Below, piece by piece: positions 1 through 10,200 of a stretch of DNA of 64,000 bases. The notes beneath the pieces are model-generated. The model saw nothing but the letters and a program-made list of their open reading frames with translations. It was not told where the DNA came from and did no database searches. Every line of letters begins with the position of its first letter. The stretch's first letter is position 1. Source of the DNA: Novosphingobium sp. 9 (lineage in GTDB: Bacteria > Pseudomonadota > Alphaproteobacteria > Sphingomonadales > Sphingomonadaceae); the NCBI RefSeq assembly GCF_025340265.1, contig NZ_CP022707.1, positions 2,914,501 to 2,978,500 of the forward strand. Direction: 5' to 3'. Position numbers and translations under genes: made by a program.

Positions 1-299
1 TCCCTGCTCCCAGCAGCAGCGATTATTTCTGGCATCCCAGCGTGGACCGGCTCGTTGACAGTGCGATGCGCCTGATTGCGCCCGACAGGCTGATCGGGGT
101 GTTGATGACTGGCATGGGCACAGATGGAGCGGCAGCGATGACACGGTTGAAGCAGGCAGGCGGGCTCACCATCGCCGAGGCCGAGAATACGGCCGTTGTC
201 TGGGGCATGCCGGGCGCCTTGGTGCAGGCAGACGGTGCCAGCATCGTCCAGCCTCTCGACCGCATTGCCGATGCACTCACGGCTCTTTTGCCGGCGTGA
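1..299 (+). CDS. cheB: Chemotaxis protein-glutamate methylesterase CheB, C-terminal part (5' end outside window)
   Basis: The reading frame is open from the first codon (base 3) to the stop at 297-299, so the gene begins before the window. CheB removes methyl groups from chemoreceptor glutamates (and can deamidate glutamine), opposing CheR. The visible part is the end of the methylesterase domain: HPSVDRL near the start and LMTGMGTDGAAAM, which contains the family's catalytic Asp region. The end of the protein (GGLTIAEAENTAVVWGMPGA) is typical of CheB. The receiver domain is not visible. The stop overlaps the GTG start of cheR (GTGA), so translation is probably coupled. Confidence 0.93.
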   Translation, partial: PAPSSSDYFWHPSVDRLVDSAMRLIAPDRLIGVLMTGMGTDGAAAMTRLKQAGGLTIAEAENTAVVWGMPGALVQADGASIVQPLDRIADALTALLPA

Positions 300-1147
300 G
301 CGGTGTCCCCTCTGCCGCGAACATACCGATCGCCCTATCGGCAGAGGAACTGGCGACGGTCTGCACCCTGCTCTACCGCTGGACGGGCATGATCTTCGGC
401 GAGAACAAGCGTTATTATATCGAGCGCCGCATCACCGAGCGGATGAAGCGCACCAACGTCACCACGGCGAAGGCCTATCTCGGCTATGTCGGCGCGCACC
501 TCGCTGAGCGCGAGGCGCTCATCAACGCCTTCACGATTAATGAGACCTATTTCTATCGCGAAGAGCATCAACTCGCGGCGCTTTCCCGCGACATTCTCCC
601 CGACCTGGTCCAGACCAAGCGGGCGGGCGATCTTGTCCGCATCTGGTCCATGCCCTGCTCGACGGGCGAGGAGGCCTATTCGATCGCGCTCTGGCTGCTG
701 GAAAACTGGCCGCTGGTGGATGCCTATAATGTTGAAATCGTCGGGTCCGACATAGATACAGGTGCCATTGCCAAAGCGCAGGAGGGCCATTTCGCGGAGC
801 GGGCGCTCGCCCGGCTGCCCGACATTGTGCGCGAAAGCTATTTCGAACCGGAACATGGCCATCGCCGCCGCATCATTCAGGATTTGCGGGAATCGGTGCG
901 CTTTGTCGCCGCCAACATCATCGACGCGAGCAGCCTGAGCGGGCTGGGCCTGTTCGATGTGATCCTGTGCCGCAACCTGCTGATCTATTTTGACGACAGC
1001 TCTCGGTTGATTGCAGCGAACAATCTCTTCGATGCCCTCAACCCCGGCGGGACCATTTGCCTCGGCCATAGCGAGTCCATGGGGCGCATCTCCGATCGCT
1101 TCACCCTCTCTCGCCTTCCGGACGCAATCGTCTATCAAAAGCCGTAA
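296..1147 (+). CDS. cheR: Chemotaxis protein methyltransferase CheR
   Basis: This 283-residue protein has the usual CheR length. CheR methylates chemoreceptor glutamates using S-adenosylmethionine. An N-terminal helical region (about residues 15-75, with RYYIERRITERM) precedes the Rossmann-like methyltransferase domain. The SAM-binding signature MPCSTGEEAYSIA lies near residue 120, followed by VEIVGSDID and FDVILCRNLLIYFD, all classic CheR landmarks. The start is GTG at 296, overlapping the cheB stop. Its stop overlaps the start of cheA, so cheB-cheR-cheA form one coupled operon. Confidence 0.95.
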   Translation: MSGVPSAANIPIALSAEELATVCTLLYRWTGMIFGENKRYYIERRITERMKRTNVTTAKAYLGYVGAHLAEREALINAFTINETYFYREEHQLAALSRDILPDLVQTKRAGDLVRIWSMPCSTGEEAYSIALWLLENWPLVDAYNVEIVGSDIDTGAIAKAQEGHFAERALARLPDIVRESYFEPEHGHRRRIIQDLRESVRFVAANIIDASSLSGLGLFDVILCRNLLIYFDDSSRLIAANNLFDALNPGGTICLGHSESMGRISDRFTLSRLPDAIVYQKP

Positions 1148-3074
1148 TGGACGAACTGCTTGAACAATTTCTGATCGAGGGGCGCGAACTCGTCGCGCAG
1201 GCGAGCAAGGATTTTGCCGCCCTGTCGCGCGATCCCACCGACGTCGCCGCCATCGACAGCGCTTTTCGGGCGATCCATACGCTCAAAGGGTCCGTGGTGG
1301 TGTTCGACCTCGGCCCTGCCGAGCGGTTGTTGCATGCCGCCGAGGATCTTCTGGACCGGGTCCGCAAAGGCACCTGCGCTCTCGAAGCGGCAGAGACCGC
1401 CGCGCTTGTCGCCAGCCTTGATGAGGTTGACCGCTGGATCGACGACATGGAGCGGGACGGCCGGTTGAGCGAGGATGCCCTGGCAAGGAGCGAACAGGCG
1501 ATTACCCGCCTGATAGCACGCGCTGCCGAGCCTCCTTCCCATGACCCGATAGCAGGCAACCAGAAATGGGTCACCCGCCTGTCGGAAAGAGAGACCTCGA
1601 TCATCGCCGGTGCGGCAGGGCCCGTCGTCGCGTTTTGCTACACGCCGGATGCAGACTGCTTCTTTCGTGGCGAAGACCCGCTGGCGGTGGCGGAAGCAGT
1701 TCCGGACCTCCTCACACTTGCCATACTCCCCGCGACGGGGCATGGCCCGACCCCGCGGCCATTGAGCCATTCTCCTGCTTCAGCATCCTGGAGGGCCTCA
1801 GTTCGGCCTCTCTGGACAGCGTTTGCGCTGCCTTCCGACTGCAACCCGATCAGGTGCAATTCGCCGAGCTGGCGTCCGATAACCGGCCCGACGTCGCGCG
1901 CGCAGCTCGCGTCGATACGAGCGTGCTGCGGGTCGAATCCGCACGGGTAGATGCGATGGCTGACGGGCTGGGCGACCTTGTCGTCGCGATCAACGCACTC
2001 GCCCCGCTGGCCGAGGACGCGCAGAGCGTCGATCGTGCCCTTGCGGCACGCATCCGCACCGTCCAGGCGAACATCGAGCGGGCGACGGGTTCCCTCCATC
2101 GCAATCTGACCGCCGTGCGTCTGGTCCCTCTCGAACCCGCTCTCCAGCGCCTACCACGGCTCTCACGCGAGATTGCGCAAAGCCTGGGCAAGAGCGTGGC
2201 GCTCGCCATTGCCGGGGAAGGGATCGAGGTCGACAAGCAAATTGCCGACGGCCTCTTCGAACCGCTCCTCCATATGATCCGCAATGCCATCGATCATGGC
2301 ATAGAAGCCGTCGAGGTTCGCCGCGCGACGGGAAAGCCGCAGGAGGGCAGGATCGCTCTTGGCTTCACTCGTGAAGGAGACACGGTAGTCGCCACGCTGA
2401 GCGACGATGGGGCAGGCATTGATCCCGCCCATATTCGGCAGGTCGCCGTTTCGCGCGATCTCCTGACGCAGGACACTGCAGATAACCTGACCGACGCGGC
2501 CGCGCTACGCCTCATCTTCGCTCCCGGCTTTTCGACTGCTGGCGCTGTCACGGAAGTATCCGGACGAGGCGTCGGCATGGATGCCGTGCAGGCGGCCATC
2601 GACAGGTTGCGCGGCTCCATCGAGATCGACAGCACCGCCGGCCAGGGTACCATTTTCCGCATGCGCCTGCCGGCCAATGCGCTCACGACGCGATTGCTGG
2701 TCGTGGAGGTCGGCGGAGAGAGATATGGCGTCGCCCTCGATCAGGTGGTCGAGACGGTCCGCATCGACCGTTCCGCGCTGTTCCCCGTCGGCCGGGGTAT
2801 CGCCTGCGTCCTGCGGGACCGGACCGTGCCCGTTCTCGACCTCGCGACCCTGCTGGATGCCCACCACGCGGAAGGGCCGCATGCCAAGCTAGTGGTGACG
2901 CAGAGCGGCGGTGAGCCGGTGGCGCTGCGGGTCGATGATTTCGCCGAACGCATCAATACGATCGTGCGCCCGCCGACGGGCATGCTGTCCTCTGCCCGAG
3001 GTGTCATCGGCTCCGCCCTCATGGGCGATGGCAGCGTCCTTCTCGTTCTTGACCTGCCGGAGCTGGCGACATGA
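1147..3074 (+). pseudogene. cheA: Chemotaxis histidine kinase CheA, interrupted by one frameshift (possible sequencing error)
   Basis: CheA phosphorylates itself on the HPt histidine and passes the phosphate to CheY and CheB. The first frame (from 1147) carries the HPt domain with the phosphorylated His in AFRAIHTLKGS. A second frame, open to 3074, carries the dimerisation helices, the HATPase domain (HMIRNAIDHGIE, DDGAGID, GRGVGMDAV) and the CheW-like SH3 domain near the end. The switch lies at the C-run 1728-1731. Adding one C joins ...LTLAILP to RDGAWPDPAAIEPFSC and gives a continuous product of 642 residues, a normal CheA size. All domains are intact apart from this base. The stop overlaps the ATG of the STAS gene. 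Read literally, the sequence encodes only the HPt end. Confidence 0.9.
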
Positions 3075-3334
3075 CCGTGCGCAAGACCGACGACGCCATA
3101 CTTCTGGAGGGGCGCTGCGGCGTCGAGGATGCGGAAACGCTGCTCCTGGCCTTGCAGGATGCGCCGGAAGCCGTCGTCGATGCCACCGCCGTTCAAAAGC
3201 TGCACATGGCCGTCGCACAGGTCCTTCTCGCGCTTCGTCCCACCATTCGGGGCGCACCGGAGCCCCCCTCTCTCTCGCGAAATATTTTTGGGCCGATGGT
3301 TTCGGATAGCGACATGGCGACCAAAACGCCTTAG
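3071..3334 (+). CDS. Small STAS-domain-like protein of the chemotaxis operon
   Basis: This is an 87-residue product whose ATG overlaps the cheA stop (ATGA), so it is translationally coupled. The pattern of a short beta strand (DAILLEGRCG), a helix (EDAETLLLALQD), then AVVDATAVQKLHMAVAQVLLAL resembles a small STAS domain of the type often found as a stand-alone gene in alphaproteobacterial che operons. STAS domains act in protein-protein switches. The specific partner here is unknown. The last 30 residues are low-complexity and may not be structured. Confidence 0.65.
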   Translation: MTVRKTDDAILLEGRCGVEDAETLLLALQDAPEAVVDATAVQKLHMAVAQVLLALRPTIRGAPEPPSLSRNIFGPMVSDSDMATKTP

Positions 3335-3382
3335 CAACCATGACCAAGAATGCTGTGATATCCCCTGTTTCCGGAGTGCCCG

Positions 3383-3766
3383 ATGTCCGTTACCGTTTTG
3401 ATTGTCGATGACAGCAAGCTGGCGAGGATCGTCGCGGGAAAGGCCCTCGCGGAACTGCAGCCGGACTGGCAGAAGATCGAAGCGGGCAGCGCCAGTCAGG
3501 CGCTGGAACTCATCGCCGAACAGCCCGCCGACGTCGCGCTCATCGATTTCAACATGCCGGAGAAGGACGGGCTTGAACTTGCGGCCGAGTTGCACGTTCT
3601 GCGACCAGATATGCCCATCGCCATCATCACCGCCAATATCCAGGACGAGATCATAGCGCGCGCGAGAGAAATCGGCGCCGCTTTCGTCGCCAAGCCTGTG
3701 ACGCCTGACGCTTTGGAACCCTTCCTCTCGGGGGCCGCACTCCGTCTCAGGTCGCAGCGCAGGTGA
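3383..3766 (+). CDS. CheY-like single-domain response regulator
   Basis: The 127-residue protein is a bare receiver domain. The acidic pair is in VLIVDDSKLAR, the phospho-acceptor Asp in VALIDFNMPEKDGLE, the conserved Thr in IAIITAN, and the conserved Lys in FVAKPVTP. In the operon it sits between cheA and the CheC phosphatase, so it is probably a target of CheA and a substrate of CheC. It may act at the flagellar motor or on another output. The stop overlaps the GTG start of cheC (GTGA). There is a gap of 48 bases after the STAS gene. Confidence 0.9.
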   Translation: MSVTVLIVDDSKLARIVAGKALAELQPDWQKIEAGSASQALELIAEQPADVALIDFNMPEKDGLELAAELHVLRPDMPIAIITANIQDEIIARAREIGAAFVAKPVTPDALEPFLSGAALRLRSQRR

Positions 3767-4403
3767 TTCCTGAAAGTATTGTCCTCGCCGAGCTTGAACG
3801 CGACGCACTGACCGAAATCGTGAACATCGGCGTCAGCCGCGCAGCATCCAGCCTGCGCAAGATGATCGGCGACCAGGTGTTCCTGTCGGTGCCGTCCATC
3901 GAAGTGGTGAGCCAGAAGCGAGCCGCGCGGCTCATCAGCGAACGGGAAGTGACCGATCTCGTTGCCGTGCGTCAGGATTTTTCCGGCCCGTTTTCCGGCC
4001 GTGCACTGCTGATCTTCCCGAGACGAACAGTCTGGAACTGGTGCGGGCGGTGACCGGCGGCGAATTGTCCGCGCAGGATGTCGTCGACATGGAGCAGGAG
4101 GCGTTGGCCGAAACCGGCAATGTCATACTAAACAGCTGCCTCGCGACGATGGCGAACATGCTCCGTCGCTCGCTCACCATGACCATTCCGGAGGTTCTGC
4201 GCGGATCCGGGGCCAGCCTGTTCGAGGTTAGCGAGGACGGTAAGACGGACGGGCTCGTTCTCTTCCTCTATATCGACTTTGCGGTGCGCAGCCGGGACAT
4301 CCGTGGCTATATCGCGATGATCATGGACCTGCCGTCGCTGGCAATGTTGAAGGAACTGCTGGGCGAATTCATCGCGCGTGTGGTCGGCGAGGACGGCATC
4401 TGA
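3763..4403 (+). pseudogene. cheC: CheC-family CheY-P phosphatase, interrupted by one frameshift (possible sequencing error)
   Basis: CheC-family proteins dephosphorylate CheY-P. Two copies of the family's active-site pattern (E-x2-N-x22-P) are visible: EIVNIG... with the Pro of FLSVP, and ETGNVI... with the Pro of MTIPEV. Both have exact spacing. The first lies in the frame starting at GTG 3763; the second lies in another frame open to 4403. Adding one C to the run at 4017-4019 turns LIFPRRTVW into LIFPETNSLELVRAVTGG and restores a 213-residue protein of normal CheC length. The gene overlaps the CheY-like stop and is followed after 2 bases by the kinase gene. Confidence 0.88.
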
Positions 4404-4405
4404 TC

Positions 4406-6331
4406 GTGATCAAGCCAGAACAAATCGGTTCCATCCTCGCGGCGGCGGGCGCTAGTGGAACCTGGGATTGGGACATTGCGGCCGACCGATTGTCGGTCGA
4501 TGCGCACTTCGCGGAACTCTTCGGACTTGATCCGCAGACGGCGAACGACCTCCCGACCAGCACCTTTTTCACCGCTATTCATCCGGAGGACCGCGCCCGT
4601 ATCCGCATCGCAGTGGCGGGCATCCTGTCAGGCGCGGAACTCTTTTCCAAGGAGTTTCGCGTCGTCGATCCCGTCGGCGTCCCGTTGTGGATGCACGCGC
4701 GGGGGCAAGGCCATCTCGACCAGAATGATCAGCCGGTGCGGTTCACCGGCATCCTGGTCGACGTTACCGAACGCAAGCGGACAGAGGAGCGCCTTCGTGT
4801 CGCCCAGAGCGCAGGCGGTGTCGGCACTTTCGAATATGTCGACGGCTATGCAACGGCGGCGGTTTCCGATGAATTCTGCCGCTTGCTGGGCCTCCACCCT
4901 GCCCCCGTCCTGCCCGTACAGACGATCAACGGCGTGTTGCAGGGGGAAAATGCCCTCCTCATCCCCAGCCACCGCGAGGGCGCCATTCCCGATGGCCTCG
5001 ACGCGGAGTTCTGCATCCGGCGAAACGACGATGGTGCGATGCGCTGGATAGCGCGGCGCGGCGAGATTGTGCGCGAAGGCGCCGGTTATCGCCTGATCGG
5101 CGTCATCTATGATGTCACCGCGGCCAAAGAGAACGAGGCCAAGCTGCGCGAATTGAACGATACGCTGGAAAGCCGCGTCGAGCAGGAAGTCGCCAACCGC
5201 CAGCAGGCCGAGGACGCGCTGCGACAGGCGCAGAAGATGGAGGCTGTCGGCCAACTCACCGGCGGCATCGCGCACGACTTCAACAACCTCCTGATGGCGA
5301 TCACCAGCAGCCTCACGCTCCTCCAGAAGCGCATCCCGGCCGATCCGCAGACGCAGAAGCTGATCGAGAATGCCCAGCAGGGCGCCGAGCGGGGCGCCGC
5401 CCTAACGCAGCGCATGCTGGCATTCGCCCGCCGTCAGGACCTCGCATCGGAGCGTATCGACGTGCCGGTGCTGGTCAATGACGTGCGCGAACTGATCGAG
5501 CGCACTTTGGGCCCGGCCTGGTCTCTCGACCTGCAATTCCCGGACCATCTTCCGGCCGTTCTGGCGGACGGCAACCAGCTCGAACTGGCGTTACTAAACC
5601 TGACCGTCAATGCCCGCGACGCCATGCCAGAGGGCGGCACCATCAAGGTGGTTGCCGAGTGCCGTGAAGAGAAGGACATTCCGTCTGACGGCCTCTTGGA
5701 GGGCACCTATATCGGTCTTTCGGTCATCGACACCGGCAGCGGTATGGATGAAGCGACCCTCGCCCGCGCAACCGAGCCCTTTTTCACGACGAAAGGTGTA
5801 GGCAAGGGCACTGGCCTTGGCCTCTCCATGATCCATGGGCTGGCCAAGCAACTGGACGGCGGCTTTACACTGGATAGCATTATCGGGCGCGGCACCACCG
5901 CAACCTTGTGGCTGCCTGCAGCCGAGCCGGACGCCGCGCCGGCGGCACCCCAACGCGAAAGCAAGGTATCCTTCGCTGGCAAGCTGAAAATCCTTGTCGT
6001 GGACGACGACTTCCTGATCCTCATGAACACCTCCGCCTTGCTGGAGGATTTGGGGCATGAGGTTCTGGAAGCAAATTCCGGCGAGGAGGCTCTTGCCCTT
6101 GTCCGGCAATATCCGGACATCGATCTGGTCATCACAGATCAGGCGATGCCACAGATGACGGGAACCCAATTGGCCGACCATGTCACGGAGATACGGGCGG
6201 ACATCCCTATCATCCTTGCCAGCGGATATGGTGACGTACCGGCAGGCTCGCAGCAGCGGATCGTTCGATTGGGCAAACCGTTTGGACAGACTATGCTTGA
6301 TCAGGCTATTTCTGCTGCCATGGCTGGATAG
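4406..6331 (+). CDS. PAS-containing hybrid histidine kinase with C-terminal receiver
   Basis: A soluble 641-residue sensor kinase with no membrane segment. Two PAS-like regions occupy about residues 15-125 and 130-240 (WDWDIAADRLS, VDVTERKRTEERL), followed by a coiled-coil linker. HisKA has its phospho-histidine at about residue 290 in GGIAHDFNNLL. The HATPase domain shows NLTVNARDAMP, DTGSGMDEATL and GKGTGLGLSMIHG. The receiver (about 525-641) has LVVDDD, the phospho-acceptor Asp in LVITDQAMP and the Lys in VRLGKPF. The GTG start lies 2 bases after the cheC stop, so it is co-transcribed with the chemotaxis genes and may feed signals into them. The stimulus is unknown. Confidence 0.92.
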   Translation: MIKPEQIGSILAAAGASGTWDWDIAADRLSVDAHFAELFGLDPQTANDLPTSTFFTAIHPEDRARIRIAVAGILSGAELFSKEFRVVDPVGVPLWMHARGQGHLDQNDQPVRFTGILVDVTERKRTEERLRVAQSAGGVGTFEYVDGYATAAVSDEFCRLLGLHPAPVLPVQTINGVLQGENALLIPSHREGAIPDGLDAEFCIRRNDDGAMRWIARRGEIVREGAGYRLIGVIYDVTAAKENEAKLRELNDTLESRVEQEVANRQQAEDALRQAQKMEAVGQLTGGIAHDFNNLLMAITSSLTLLQKRIPADPQTQKLIENAQQGAERGAALTQRMLAFARRQDLASERIDVPVLVNDVRELIERTLGPAWSLDLQFPDHLPAVLADGNQLELALLNLTVNARDAMPEGGTIKVVAECREEKDIPSDGLLEGTYIGLSVIDTGSGMDEATLARATEPFFTTKGVGKGTGLGLSMIHGLAKQLDGGFTLDSIIGRGTTATLWLPAAEPDAAPAAPQRESKVSFAGKLKILVVDDDFLILMNTSALLEDLGHEVLEANSGEEALALVRQYPDIDLVITDQAMPQMTGTQLADHVTEIRADIPIILASGYGDVPAGSQQRIVRLGKPFGQTMLDQAISAAMAG

Positions 6332-6605
6332 GCTCCCAGCGACCCATCATTGTCGTTCAGGGGCCAATTTTTCGTACCCAGGTGCGGACATTGCATAGCT
6401 GCACTCAGGGCGGTCATCATGTCGCCTTGGTTGGACACTCCGGAACGGCAGGTCTTAGGGCGCAGTTTGCGTATAGCTGTCCTTCGTCGCGGCCATGTCC
6501 GATGGCAGCCACGCTCGAAAGCAGACGTCGAGCAGTGGGAGAGACGGAATAGCGCACTGAATGCTTATTGGTGTTGCAGGCCGGTATAGGGCGCGAGCCC
6601 GACCA

Positions 6606-7157
6606 TCACATGTCCCCGCGCAATTCCAGAACAGCGCCTTCGCACCAGGTCGTGATGATCCAATGCGCCTGGAACAGCGCATCGAGATCGACCGAAAGCC
6701 CGACATAGCGTGCGCCGCCGCGATCGGCAGGATAGCGAAAGCGATCGGCCGAGGGATCGAAGGATTGGATATGGGCTATCATGGCCACCACTTCACGGGT
6801 CAGGTCATCGTCGTCGCAACAGCCTTCCTGCGAACGAAGATCGAGCAGTTGCTTGAACAGCTTTCGGAGATCGTGACCCGGACTGCCCGCAATCGCGCTG
6901 GCGAGTTCGATAATGGCGGCCTTGATTGCCAGCTCGACGCTTTGCCGCCAGAGCGCGAGCAACGGCCTTTCAAGCAAACCCGAGTGATCCTTGCGCGCGG
7001 CATCCCACAACGCCTCGAACCCGCGTTGAAAGCTGAATGAGACGAGATCCCACGAGCCCGCCGTCAAGTCCGAGGACAGATCGCGCACCAGCGCACCCAG
7101 CGAGGGCTGCGACTGAACGATCTGCTCGACAAGTGCGTCGCGATAGTGCTCCGACAT
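6606..7157 (-). CDS. HEPN-like helical protein downstream of the NERD-STAND gene
   Basis: This 183-residue, mostly helical protein starts at the ATG preceded by GGGAG; a longer TTG start at 7172 is possible. The stretch ALWRQSVELAIKAAII...GHDLRKLFKQL followed by FRYPADRGG resembles HEPN-like helical bundles seen in several bacterial conflict systems, but I cannot place it in a named family. A clear R-x4-6-H ribonuclease motif is not evident. It lies 73 bases after the NERD-STAND gene on the same strand, so the two are probably one transcript and may be effector and partner. The functional assignment is inference. Confidence 0.5.
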   Translation of the reverse strand: MSEHYRDALVEQIVQSQPSLGALVRDLSSDLTAGSWDLVSFSFQRGFEALWDAARKDHSGLLERPLLALWRQSVELAIKAAIIELASAIAGSPGHDLRKLFKQLLDLRSQEGCCDDDDLTREVVAMIAHIQSFDPSADRFRYPADRGGARYVGLSVDLDALFQAHWIITTWCEGAVLELRGDM

Positions 7158-7230
7158 GACAGCCACTCCCAAACGGCTCGATCACGAAAAAGCAATGGCA
7201 AGTGATCATGCCAAATGACGAGACGATGCT

Positions 7231-10200
7231 TCATCGCGCCGCCGGTTGGCCGGTTTCGCTCCGTTCGAGCGCACGCGCCGTTGCCAGTGCCTGCTCGCCA
7301 TGGCGTGGATGTTCGAGCCAGCCTTGGACGAGCGCGAGATCGGTTGGCCGGCCGACCTGGGCCAGAAACTGGAGCGCGGCATCGATGTGCTCGTCCTCGA
7401 GCGATCGACCGAACTGGAATGCGGCAAATGCGGACTTCCCGACATAATCGCGGGCCAGCACCGCCCGGGCGAGATCTCTCACCATGTCCGGCCACAGGCG
7501 CTCGAAGGCAACGTCGAGACGACTGTCGAAATCGAAAATGCGCGCCTCGCGTTTCACGCGCTGAATGACGTCAAACGCTTCGGCGACGCCGCATGCAAAG
7601 AAGGTATCGGTCGAGACGTTCGTGGCCCCGCCGCCAAGAGCGTGAAGGAGCGGCGCGGCTTCGTGCCAGGCGCGCATCGCCGGATCGTCGGGAACGCTCT
7701 CTGACGCCTCGAGCGGAAGATCCAGCTTGGCGAGCAAGCTGATCGCCTCGGCATAGGCGACAACCGCGCACTGGTGCGAATGGCCATCGAGGCGCGGTCC
7801 GCGCGCGAGCTGCTGGAGCTCGGTTGCCGCTTCCGGTGTGGGATCGCGATGCAGAGCCCGCAAGATGTCGCTGATGAACCACGGATCGCCCTGGCGGTCG
7901 CGCAATCCGCGGAGCAGCAAGGCTTGCCGCTTCTCCACCGGCAAGACGTCGTAAAAGGCCTCCCAGTAGATTTCGCAGAACGGGTGGTCATAGGTCCGGG
8001 TCACCGCGCTCACCGCTAGCGAGCAGGCCTCCGGCGAATCCGGCATGGCGAGCATCGCCTCGTATTCCTCGACCGCCGATTCAATAGTGAAATCGTGCTC
8101 GATCCCGTCAACTCCGACAAGGGCGTCGAACACCGAACTGTTCAGAAACAGATTGTCGTCGGTCAGATAGCTGTTGAGTTCGTCGCGCACCGCCAGGCGA
8201 TCGTCCTCGCCGAGCTCGCCGCCGCGGAAGCGGATGAAGTCGCAGATGATGAGGCGCAGGTGATAGACCTGCGTGCGCCAGACCCGCCGGAGGAGCTCGG
8301 GAAAGCGCGCCGGCATGGGCTCGCCGCGGGCACAGCGGAGCGCAGAGACCAGCAGGAAGAGTTGCCCTACGCTGAAGGATTCGAAGGCGTCGAGGTGGGA
8401 TGCGATGTCGAGCGCGGTGGCATGCTCGCCGCGGGTGGACCAGGAATTCTGGATCGCTTGAAGAAGAGTCTGGAGATGCCGCGCCCCGCTGAAATGGTGC
8501 ATGCCGTAGACGGTGCCGCATGCTGCAGCACGCCAGGCGAGACGCACGTCGGGGTGCCGCTCCCGGAGCCGTTCCGCTTCGGCGAGCAGCCTTCGATCCA
8601 CTGCGGCAAAAGCATCGAGCAAGTCTGCAAGCAGTCCGTCACCGAGCGCCGCCGGAATGAGATTGAGGTATAGGTCGTCGATCGGATCGTCCTCGACCCC
8701 ATCCGTGAAGCCGGGCACGAGCGACGACAGTTCGCGGGCGCTCGTCACCCCGTCGGGTAGCGCCAGGTCGATAGTGCTGTAGCGCCGTTTAAGCTGCGCG
8801 ATCAGATCGCTCATCCGACTGAGGACGAAGCTCCGCGCCTTCGCGCCGGCACGGCCCGACAGCGCGCTTTCGAGCAGCCGGGAGTCCGGTGCATTGGCCA
8901 GCAGGGTTTCGATCTCCTGCGTCGTTGCGCACCCGCCCAGGATGAACTCGCGCAGCTCCGCATGAATCGGCTGGCACGCGAGCGCATGAAGGCCCGCGGG
9001 CGTTCCTGCACGGTGCAGAATCGCATCGGCGGCGTAGAAGTCGGCGATCAAATCGTGGCGAAAGCCGATGCCGCCCGCGTCGCTCCACAGCAGGCCCGCC
9101 GCGCATGCCGCGTCGATCGTCGAACCGTCGGTTCCGACGATCCGTTCCGCCGCCGACTTGGGCATTGCGGCAACGAACCCGATCCGCATCGCCGTCGCCA
9201 GTTCGGAGAGCCGCCGATGGTCTTGTGCAGCCGGCGCGGAATCGAGCCTGGCCCGGCTGAAGGCGTAGTAGAGCGAATAGCGGCCATCGATGACGCTGGC
9301 TCGATCGAGCACTGCGGCGAGGATCGCCGCATCGTGCGCGGTCGCAACGACTTCGAGCGCGGCGATCTCAGGCGGTGTAAGCGCGCGGCCCAGATGCGCC
9401 TCCACGATGCGGTGGGCTTGTGTCGGCTCGGGCTGATTGAGTGTGATCGTCGCGCCCGCGAGGCTCGTCGGCAGGCCGATTTCCTCTTGCCCCGTGATCA
9501 CGATACGCGCGCCATAGTTGATGCGCGCTGCCTGCAAGGCAGCGACCAGCTCGGCACGCTTGTCAGCGGGGCATTCGTTGACCGCGTCGACATGGAGGAC
9601 GATTTCAGCACCGGCCTCGACGGCAGCGCGAAACAACGCGGGGATCTTCTCGCGCGAATAACGCGCCGCATCTGCGCGCAGCAGCGGGCCGATGCCTCGA
9701 CCGAAGTCGCGCCCCCGGATCAGAAGGGGGATGTTGCCGCGTGCGGCGCATGCGGTAGCGAGGTGTTTCAGGAGCTCGGTCTTCCCGCTCCCAGACGGAC
9801 CGACGATCTGCAACTGCTCTCCCTCGGCGATGCGACGAGCCAGCTCCGCAGTGCTGTCCTTCCCATCGAACTGAGGTTCAACGTAGGGGCCGAGCGTGGT
9901 CCGCCCAAGATCGGCATGGGCTGTCAGATACTGGGCGACGATCTGGTCGGCCGCGCTAGGCGGCTGCATGCTTTGGTCAGCGAGGCCCTGCGCCAGTGCA
10001 AAGGCTCGCCACTGGTCAAGGGAGAGCGCGTTCGTGCGAGGGACCTTGAGCAATGCGACGAGCTCGGCATAGCCTCCGATCGCCAGTTTGAAATCGCCTG
10101 CGGGTATGTTCGATCCGGCCGGAGCCCCAGGATAGAGACACAGCATACCCGCGACGGCATCCTTCGCGTCCCGTCCGTCCTGTCCACGCAAACTGTCTGT

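Noticed and set aside
1147..4403. Treating cheA and cheC as genuine pseudogenes
   Set aside because: One base in a C-run repairs each fully and neighbouring genes are intact; base-calling error is the simpler reading.
6350..6589. 79-codon frame after the hybrid kinase
   Set aside because: There is no ribosome binding site, no motif, and it ends in intergenic sequence; treated as non-coding.
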